64,000 bases of DNA. Origin: Rhodococcus coprophilus NBRC 100603. Lineage in GTDB: Bacteria > Actinomycetota > Actinomycetes > Mycobacteriales > Mycobacteriaceae. The DNA lies in the NCBI RefSeq assembly GCF_001895045.1, contig NZ_BDAM01000009.1:186001-250000 (forward strand), given 5' to 3'. The notes beneath the pieces were generated by a model. That model saw only the letters and a list, made by a program, of their open reading frames with translations. It searched no databases and was not told the origin of the DNA. Made by a program: the position numbers and the translations under genes. Each line of letters opens with the position of its first letter. Positions within the stretch are counted from its first letter, which is position 1. Below, one piece after another: positions 58,744 to 64,000 of the stretch.

Positions 58744-59103
58744 CTAGTGGGCCTGGTTGTAGGCCTCTACGATTTCGGCAGAGATCCGGCCACGTGCAGA
58801 CACCGGCCAATCATTGTTCCGTGCCCATTCACGAATGGCAGCGGTCTGTTCCCGATCCGAACCCGCACGTGCGGGCTTTCGCGTCGCGGGTGCGGCCGAC
58901 GGGCCGACCTTGCCGCGCTTGCGGCCCCCGACCTTTCGTGCGTGCTCGATCCAGAATTCCAGCTGGTCGCGCAACTTGGCAGCATTTTCTTCCGATAGGT
59001 CGATCTCGTAGGTAACTCCATCGAGTCCGAACTCCACCGATTCATCTGCGGCCGTTTCCTGGTCCACATCGTCGATGAGAGTGACGGTGACCTTCTTTGC
59101 CAT
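58744..59103 (-). CDS. lsr2: Nucleoid-associated protein Lsr2
   Basis: 119 residues from ATG 59103 (AGAGGA upstream). [14 protein letters not shown] opens the dimerisation domain; the C-terminal DNA-binding domain has [17 protein letters not shown] with the RGR minor-groove clamp. H-NS-like silencer of AT-rich DNA. Same position before lysS as Rv3597c. Confidence 0.97.
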   Translation of the reverse strand: MAKKVTVTLIDDVDQETAADESVEFGLDGVTYEIDLSEENAAKLRDQLEFWIEHARKVGGRKRGKVGPSAAPATRKPARAGSDREQTAAIREWARNNDWPVSARGRISAEIVEAYNQAH

Positions 59104-59203
59104 GTGTTGAGAATCCTCTCGAATGAAGAAAGCGGTCCCCCCCGGGACACGACCACGATACCCCGGAATTAACCCATGGCAATACGAAAACCGCTGTGCG
59201 GAA

Positions 59204-60715
59204 TTAGCGGGTGGTCGGACGAACAATCGGAAACAGGATTGTTTCCCGGATTCCGAGGCCGGTGAGCGCCATCAGCAGACGGTCGATTCCCATTCCCGTG
59301 CCCGTCGTGGGCGGCATTCCCTGTTCCATAGCCGCGAGGAAATCCTCGTCGAGAACCATGGCCTCGTCGTCACCTGCCGACGCAAGTCGCGCCTGGTCGA
59401 GGAAACGCTCTCGTTGAATCACCGGGTCGACGAGTTCCGAGTAGCCCGTGGCGAGTTCGAAGCCGCGAACGTAGAGGTCCCATTTCTCGGTGACACCCTT
59501 CACCGAGCGGTGGTCCCGCGTGAGCGGAGACGTCTCCACCGGGAAATCACGGACGAATGTGGGCGTGTACAACTGGTCGCCGCACATGTGCTCCCAGAGT
59601 TCCTCGACGAGCTTGCCGTGGCCCCAGCCCTTGCCTTCGGGAACCGTGAGGTCGACACGTTCGGCAAGCGACTTCAATTCGTCGACGGTGGTCTCCGGCG
59701 TCACCTCGACACCGATGGCCTGCGACAGAGACGGGTACATTTCGAGGGTCTTCCATTCGCCCCCGAAGTCGTATTCGGAGCCGTCGGCCAATGTGACCAC
59801 GTGGCTGCCGAAGACGGCCATCGCAACTTCCTGGACGACCTCGCGGATCATCTTGGCCGAGTCGTCGTAGGTGCCGTATGCCTCGTAGGTTTCCAGCATC
59901 GAGAATTCGGGAGAGTGCGTGGAGTCCGCGCCTTCGTTGCGGAAATTCCGGTTGATCTCGAAGACCTTCTCGATGCCACCCACGACACATCGCTTGAGGA
60001 ACAACTCGGGAGCAATCCGCAGATACAGGTCGATGTCGAGTGCGTTCGAATGGGTGACGAACGGACGGGCCGCGGCACCACCGTGCAATGTCTGGAGCAT
60101 CGGCGTCTCGACCTCGAGGAAATCGCGGCGTTCGAGAGCATTCCGCAGTTCGCGTACCACCGCGACACGCATCCGGGCATTCTTGCGCGCATCCGCCCGG
60201 ACGACAAGGTCGACGTAACGCTGACGGACTCGCGTCTCCTCGTTCATTTCCTTGTGCGCGACCGGCAGCGGGCGCAACGCCTTCGACGCCATGCTCCAGG
60301 AGTCGGCCATGACACTGAGCTCACCGCGGCGCGAGCTGATGACCTCGCCGTGGACGAACACGAAGTCGCCGAGGTCGGTCTCGGCTTTCCACGCCGCGAG
60401 AGCGTCCTCCCCCACACCGGCGAGGCTGATCATGACCTGCAGCTGGGTCCCGTCGCCTTCCTGCAGGGTCGCGAAGCAGAGCTTTCCGGTGTTGCGGAGG
60501 AAGATGATGCGTCCGGCCACGCCTACCTGCTCGCCTGTCGTGGCGTCGGGTTCGAGGTCCGGGTACGCGGCCCGGATCTGGGCGAGGGTGTGCGTACGCG
60601 GCACGACTACCGGATAAGCGTCCTTACCCTCCGCCAAGAGTCGTTCGCGCTTGTCGCGGCGGACACGGATCTGCTCGGGGGTGTCGTCGGGCTGCTGAAC
60701 GCTGGCATCACTCAC
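59204..60715 (-). CDS. lysS: Lysyl-tRNA synthetase, class II
   Basis: 503 residues. N-terminal OB-fold ([18 protein letters not shown]), class II core with [21 protein letters not shown] (motif 1), [18 protein letters not shown] (motif 2) and [15 protein letters not shown] (motif 3). Charges tRNA-Lys. Follows lsr2 in reverse order (lysS upstream of lsr2 on the minus strand), as in M. tuberculosis. Confidence 0.97.
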   Translation of the reverse strand: MSDASVQQPDDTPEQIRVRRDKRERLLAEGKDAYPVVVPRTHTLAQIRAAYPDLEPDATTGEQVGVAGRIIFLRNTGKLCFATLQEGDGTQLQVMISLAGVGEDALAAWKAETDLGDFVFVHGEVISSRRGELSVMADSWSMASKALRPLPVAHKEMNEETRVRQRYVDLVVRADARKNARMRVAVVRELRNALERRDFLEVETPMLQTLHGGAAARPFVTHSNALDIDLYLRIAPELFLKRCVVGGIEKVFEINRNFRNEGADSTHSPEFSMLETYEAYGTYDDSAKMIREVVQEVAMAVFGSHVVTLADGSEYDFGGEWKTLEMYPSLSQAIGVEVTPETTVDELKSLAERVDLTVPEGKGWGHGKLVEELWEHMCGDQLYTPTFVRDFPVETSPLTRDHRSVKGVTEKWDLYVRGFELATGYSELVDPVIQRERFLDQARLASAGDDEAMVLDEDFLAAMEQGMPPTTGTGMGIDRLLMALTGLGIRETILFPIVRPTTR

Positions 60716-60781
60716 GGGTAATCAGACTATCGGAAAGCCCAGGCCCGATATTCCCCAGCTACCGGAGTTCGCGCGGTCAGA

Positions 60782-61237
60782 TCAGTGCGCGGTGACGCGC
60801 GCCACGTCCTCGGCGACGTGCTGCGCCGCGGTGACCGCGCCGACGAGATCCGCGGACCGGATCGCGGCATAACCACCCACGAGCATCGTCACCCTCCGCA
60901 GCCCGCGTCGACGCAGGTCGAGGACGACGCGGCGGGTTTCGGCGCCGCGGGCGGACACGAGGATCCACTCCCTGTCGCGGTCGGTGGCCAGCGCGAGTCG
61001 CCCCGGATGAGTGGGGTCGAGGCGCGCGGGCAGAAGCTCGGCACCGATCGCCAGTGCGCCGGGCAATGTGCCCTGCACGGCTCGTTCACCGCTCTCGCGG
61101 ATGTCGACGACGACGGCACCGCGGGCGACCGCCGCGGCGAGTTCGCTCGGGTAGGTGCGCTCGACGGCCGGCAGGTACACAGCGACCGGAGCAGAAGAAA
61201 CAGATGCAGAAACAGAATCGAGCAGCGCAGCGCGCAT
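60782..61237 (-). CDS. Rhodanese-like protein without catalytic cysteine
   Basis: 151 residues from ATG 61237, with GGGAGA 8 nt upstream. Single rhodanese domain: GAVVVDIRESGERAVQGTLPGAL and LRRVTMLVGGYAAI are the conserved entry and exit blocks. The active-site loop reads ILVSARGAETRR: the position of the catalytic Cys is Ser, and the whole protein contains no cysteine. It therefore cannot act as a sulphurtransferase by the usual persulphide route; it may be a binding or regulatory version. It is preceded by a leader ORF with two Cys codons and a hairpin, pointing to control by cysteine supply. Confidence 0.8.
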   Translation of the reverse strand: MRAALLDSVSASVSSAPVAVYLPAVERTYPSELAAAVARGAVVVDIRESGERAVQGTLPGALAIGAELLPARLDPTHPGRLALATDRDREWILVSARGAETRRVVLDLRRRGLRRVTMLVGGYAAIRSADLVGAVTAAQHVAEDVARVTAH

Positions 61238-61242
61238 GAGAG

Positions 61243-61302
61243 ATCTCCCAGGAAAAGTGTCGACAGTCGAGGCAGGCGTCAGCCTCGACAACACTCCTGG
61301 GC
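61243..61302 (-). promoter_or_regulatory. Putative translational attenuator of the rhodanese-like gene
   Basis: On the minus strand GTCGAGGC (61289-61282) pairs with GCCTCGAC (61273-61266), 8 bp with an 8-nt loop. An outer stem pairs CCAGGAGTGT (61301-61292) with ACAC and TCCTGG (61261-61258, 61254-61249), leaving a TTT bulge. The outer arm shares GG with the Shine-Dalgarno GGGAGA. The 5' arms lie within the leader ORF, so a ribosome on it would alter the folding. Confidence 0.55.
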
Positions 61303-61308
61303 GCTCAT
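61279..61308 (-). CDS. Leader peptide with tandem Cys codons (MSAQECCRG)
   Basis: Nine codons plus TGA: ATG AGC GCC CAG GAG TGT TGT CGA GGC. The Cys-Cys-Arg run falls on the left arms of the hairpins before the rhodanese-like gene. Mycobacteria are known to use short upstream ORFs with consecutive Cys codons to control sulphur genes by cysteine-dependent ribosome stalling, and this has the same form. It lies 22 nt after the coaX stop. There is no clear ribosome site in front of it; TAAAGA at ~61326-61331 could be a -10 of its own promoter. Confidence 0.55.
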   Translation of the reverse strand: MSAQECCRG

Positions 61309-61330
61309 GCAACGGATCACGGAAGCATCT

Positions 61331-62161
61331 TTACACAGAACCGCGCCCTGCGGAACCCGGGGCGCGCGTAGCGCGTCTCACCTGGTTCCGCTCGAAGACG
61401 AGGCGCAGGCCCTCGAGGGTGAGATCGGGTTCGTGGTGCTCGAGAGTGCGTGATTCGGGCATGATCAGCGGCGCGCTGTCGCCCGTGCCGATCACCGCGA
61501 CGTCGTCGGCTCCGAATCCGGGCACTTCCGCGCAGACCCGCCGCACCAGACCGTCGACCATGCCGGCGAAACCGAAGACGGCACCGGACTGCATGCATTC
61601 GACGGTGTTCTTACCGAGAACGCCGCGGGGCCTGACCAACTCGACCTTCCGGAGCGCCGCCGAATGCGACGCCAATGCGTCCATCGCGATTTCGACGCCG
61701 GGGGCGATAGCCCCGCCGAGGAACTCCCCCTTGGCGGACACCACGTCGACACACGTCGAGGTGCCGAAGTCCACGATGACGCAGGGCGATCCGTAGAAGT
61801 GGTGGGCCGCAAGGCTGTTGACGATGCGGTCGGCCCCGACCTCCTTGGGGTTGTCGACGAGCAGCGGCACCCCCGTCCGGACGCCGGGTTCGACGACCAC
61901 GTGCGGTACCTGCGACCAGTACCGTCCGAGCATGATCCTCAGCTCACGCAGCACCGACGGCACGGTGGACAACGCGGCCACGCCGGTGATGCGGTCGACG
62001 TCGTCTCCGAGCAAGCCCCGGAACAGTAGCGCCAGTTCGTCGGCCGTCATCCGCGGGTCCGTGCGAACGCGACGGTCGCATACCAACTTCGAATGTGTCC
62101 CGCTTCCCGTGAAGACGCCCAGAACGATGTTGGTGTTCCGGACGTCGACGGCGAGGAGCAT
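61331..62161 (-). CDS. coaX: Type III pantothenate kinase
   Basis: 276 residues. [16 protein letters not shown] (phosphate loop; DVRNT in place of the usual DIGNT), [16 protein letters not shown], and [26 protein letters not shown] blocks (seen at residues ~105-170). First step of coenzyme A synthesis from pantothenate. Follows panD by 2 nt: panC-panD-coaX puts pantothenate synthesis and its phosphorylation together. Confidence 0.95.
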   Translation of the reverse strand: MLLAVDVRNTNIVLGVFTGSGTHSKLVCDRRVRTDPRMTADELALLFRGLLGDDVDRITGVAALSTVPSVLRELRIMLGRYWSQVPHVVVEPGVRTGVPLLVDNPKEVGADRIVNSLAAHHFYGSPCVIVDFGTSTCVDVVSAKGEFLGGAIAPGVEIAMDALASHSAALRKVELVRPRGVLGKNTVECMQSGAVFGFAGMVDGLVRRVCAEVPGFGADDVAVIGTGDSAPLIMPESRTLEHHEPDLTLEGLRLVFERNQVRRATRAPGSAGRGSV

Positions 62162-62163
62162 GT

Positions 62164-62601
62164 CTACACCAGGGACGGTGCGTCGAGTGTGGACAGCATC
62201 CGGGGAGTGATGAGACCGGATCCCTCGGGTGCGTGCGCCGGATCGTTACCCAGTTCGACGGGACGGTTGTCGGCGTCGACGAACACGACGGCCGGGCTGT
62301 AGTCCTTGCATTCCTGCTCGTTCATCACGCCGTAGGCGATGAGGATGACGAGGTCGCCGGGGCTGACGAGACGTGCAGCGGCGCCGTTGATTCCGATCAC
62401 GCCCGAGCCGCGTTCACCGGCGATGACGTAGGTCTCGAGGCGGTTGCCGTTGTCGATGTCGACGATGCACACCTGCTCGCCCTCGAGCAGATCGGCGGCG
62501 TCCATCAGATCCTGATCGACGGTCACTGAACCGACGTAGTGCAGGTCCGCGTGGGTCACCGTGGCGCGGTGGATCTTCGACTTCATCATGGTGCGGAACA
62601 T
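62164..62601 (-). CDS. panD: Aspartate 1-decarboxylase (pyruvoyl enzyme proenzyme)
   Basis: 145 residues. [29 protein letters not shown]: the Gly24-Ser25 bond is the self-cleavage site that makes the pyruvoyl group. Converts aspartate to beta-alanine for pantothenate. Lies 37 nt after panC on the same strand. Confidence 0.96.
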   Translation of the reverse strand: MFRTMMKSKIHRATVTHADLHYVGSVTVDQDLMDAADLLEGEQVCIVDIDNGNRLETYVIAGERGSGVIGINGAAARLVSPGDLVILIAYGVMNEQECKDYSPAVVFVDADNRPVELGNDPAHAPEGSGLITPRMLSTLDAPSLV

Positions 62602-62638
62602 GTTCGTCCTCGGTTTCCTTCTCGTTTCGCGAACTCGG

Positions 62639-63577
62639 TCAGCGGGTCAACAGGTCGTCCGCGACGGTCGGATCCACCTGTCCGACCGCGCGTTCGAGAA
62701 ATCCGGTACCCACGGCGACCCCGACATTGTCGATCAGGCGAGTGGTACCGAGTCGTGCGGCGACGAGCAACCGGCCGTCACCTCGTTCGGGCGCGGGCCC
62801 GAGGTCGGCGCCACGCACCTCGAGGTAGTCCACCTCGATCTCGGGAGCGGAGGCGAGCACGTCACGGGCTGCCGCCAGGATGGCGTCCGGGCCGCCGGCG
62901 GCCGCGTGCGCTCCGGCGACCAGCGCTGCCGACAGCGTGGTGGCCACCTCGCGCTGCGCCTCGGAGAGGTAGCGGTTGCGGGAGGACATGGCGAGCCCGT
63001 CGGCTTCCCGGACGGTGGGCACACCCAGGATGCGGACATCGAAGTTCAGGTCGGACACCATCTGCCGGATCAACGCCAGCTGCTGGTAGTCCTTCTCCCC
63101 GAAGTATGCGGAGTTGGGGGCCACGATCTGCAGCAGTTTCGCGACCACCGTCAACATGCCGGCGAAGTGGCCCGGCCGCACAGCGCCCTCGAGTTCCGAA
63201 CCGAGCGGGCCGGGGTGGATCGTGGTCCGCGGTCCGTTCGGGTACATCGCCGCAGCCGACGGCGCGAACACCAGTTCCACACCGGCATCGCGGAGCAGCT
63301 CGAGATCAGCGTCGAGCGTGCGGGGGTAGGCGTCGAGGTCCTCGCCGGGACCGAACTGCAGCGGATTGACGAAAATCGATACGACGACGACCGCGCCCGT
63401 CAGCTTCGCTTGCTTCACCAGTTCCAGGTGCCCGGAGTGCAAGGCACCCATCGTCGGTACGAGTGCCACCGTCCGGCCGACACTGCGCAGGGCCCTGGTG
63501 ACCTTTCGCAGTTCCGCGGGTTCGTGGTGCACGGTGGTCTCTCCACGCACGTAACCGCCCTGTCGCGCTTCACTCAC
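62639..63577 (-). CDS. panC: Pantothenate synthetase
   Basis: 312 residues from GTG 63577; the open frame continues to 63994 only as a shadow of the upstream gene. [12 protein letters not shown] (ATP-binding, HxGH), [25 protein letters not shown] and the MSSRNRYLS (KMSKS-like) block. Joins pantoate and beta-alanine. Overlaps the 3' end of the upstream gene by 8 nt. Confidence 0.96.
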   Translation of the reverse strand: MSEARQGGYVRGETTVHHEPAELRKVTRALRSVGRTVALVPTMGALHSGHLELVKQAKLTGAVVVVSIFVNPLQFGPGEDLDAYPRTLDADLELLRDAGVELVFAPSAAAMYPNGPRTTIHPGPLGSELEGAVRPGHFAGMLTVVAKLLQIVAPNSAYFGEKDYQQLALIRQMVSDLNFDVRILGVPTVREADGLAMSSRNRYLSEAQREVATTLSAALVAGAHAAAGGPDAILAAARDVLASAPEIEVDYLEVRGADLGPAPERGDGRLLVAARLGTTRLIDNVGVAVGTGFLERAVGQVDPTVADDLLTR

Positions 63578-64000
63578 CGTGATCAGCCCTTTCGAGAATT
63601 TCCATAAGTTCCGGCTTCGAACCGGTTCGCTGCGCAGATCGCAGCGACAAAGCGCGATAACCCGCCGCAATCTGCGGATCGGCGTCCTCGAGCACCTGGA
63701 GGTGCTTGGCCACCGTCTCCGCATCTCCGCGCGCAACCGGACCGGTGAGTGCGGCGGGTCCCCGCCGCAACACGTTGTCCAGGGCAGCGGTGAGCAGCGG
63801 TTGAAGGACCCGTTCGGCGACCCCACCGGGGTCACCGTCGACGAGTTGCTGCCCGAGCAGTTCCTCGCCCGCGAGCGCGACCCGTAACGCTTCGACAGCG
63901 TCGGCGACCAGTGTGACCAGATGGTTGCTGCCGTGGGCGAGCGCCGCATGGTAGAGCGGGCGCATCTGCTCGGAGACGCGCACCGGTTCGCCACCGATCT
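63570..64000 (-). CDS. DUF2520/Rossmann-like dehydrogenase-type protein, C-terminal part (5' end outside window)
   Basis: At least 143 residues, open to the window edge. [27 protein letters not shown] is the conserved helix of DUF2520 proteins (residues near the visible start), the C-terminal part of a ProC/ketopantoate-reductase-like fold; the N-terminal NADP-binding domain lies outside. M. tuberculosis Rv3603c is in the same place before panC. A role as the missing ketopantoate reductase is often suspected for such genes but is not shown here. Confidence 0.85.
   Translation of the reverse strand, partial: IGGEPVRVSEQMRPLYHAALAHGSNHLVTLVADAVEALRVALAGEELLGQQLVDGDPGGVAERVLQPLLTAALDNVLRRGPAALTGPVARGDAETVAKHLQVLEDADPQIAAGYRALSLRSAQRTGSKPELMEILERADHGE

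Noticed and set aside
59123-60721. 532-residue open frame antisense to lysS
   Set aside because: Shadow frame with no family features.
60782-61237. Active thiosulphate sulphurtransferase (rhodanese) call
   Set aside because: The catalytic cysteine position is Ser and the protein has no Cys, so only a rhodanese-like fold can be claimed.

Overview
The window is chromosomal DNA of a high-GC mycolic-acid actinobacterium, most likely Rhodococcus or a very close relative. GC is high, many genes start with GTG or TTG, and many starts sit just 3' of a -10 hexamer as expected for leaderless mRNAs. The gene order follows the Mycobacterium tuberculosis Rv3526-Rv3603c region closely (from memory, not computed). 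No phage, insertion sequence, CRISPR array, rRNA or tRNA was seen; all genes look intact except the two cut by the window edges.

Region 1 (1-21663) is a compact steroid/cholesterol catabolism block. It has the 3' end of kshA (ring 9-alpha-hydroxylation) with a small five-cysteine neighbour, kstD (ring delta-1-dehydrogenation), hsd4B (side-chain enoyl-CoA hydration) and a Tat-exported covalent-FAD cholesterol oxidase. After a stretch of transport and lipid genes (DrrAB-like ABC exporter, DHA2 drug transporter, lipid kinase, membrane proteins) come ltp2-chsH1-chsH2-chsE2-chsE1, an overlapping minus-strand operon for the last side-chain cycle, then fadE34/chsE3 divergent from the regulator gene kstR. 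Three 14-bp sites matching the KstR consensus TnnAACnnGTTnnA lie before kstD, chsE1 and in the chsE3/kstR gap.

Region 2 (21737-38694) is accessory: a trehalose-6-phosphate phosphatase/GH15 fusion with a LacI regulator, a zinc ABC importer behind a Zur-like palindrome, a TetR gene next to a secreted class I cholesterol oxidase, pxpABC 5-oxoprolinase, an FtsX-type (HrtAB-like) ABC pair divergent from its own TetR regulator, a hormone-sensitive-lipase-type hydrolase with an unknown partner, and a secreted lipase.

Region 3 (38751-64000) is conserved housekeeping DNA: carD-ispD-ispF-cysS-rlmB, lpqE, radA, dinB, disA, canB, mutY, mhuD, clpC1, lsr2, lysS, coaX-panD-panC. Relative to M. tuberculosis, dinB plus a thioesterase sit between radA and disA, a phospholipase-D-type gene sits between clpC1 and lsr2, and a block of DUF1990, DsbA-like, OsmC and maleylpyruvate-isomerase-like genes sits before clpC1.

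The most notable regulatory signals are a leader ORF with tandem Cys codons in front of a rhodanese-like protein that has no cysteine at all, a perfect LexA-type box on the dinB start, a CRP-type site before lpqE and a ClgR-like inverted repeat upstream of clpC1. No wholly new multi-gene system was recognised; the leader/rhodanese unit is the best candidate for something not yet described.
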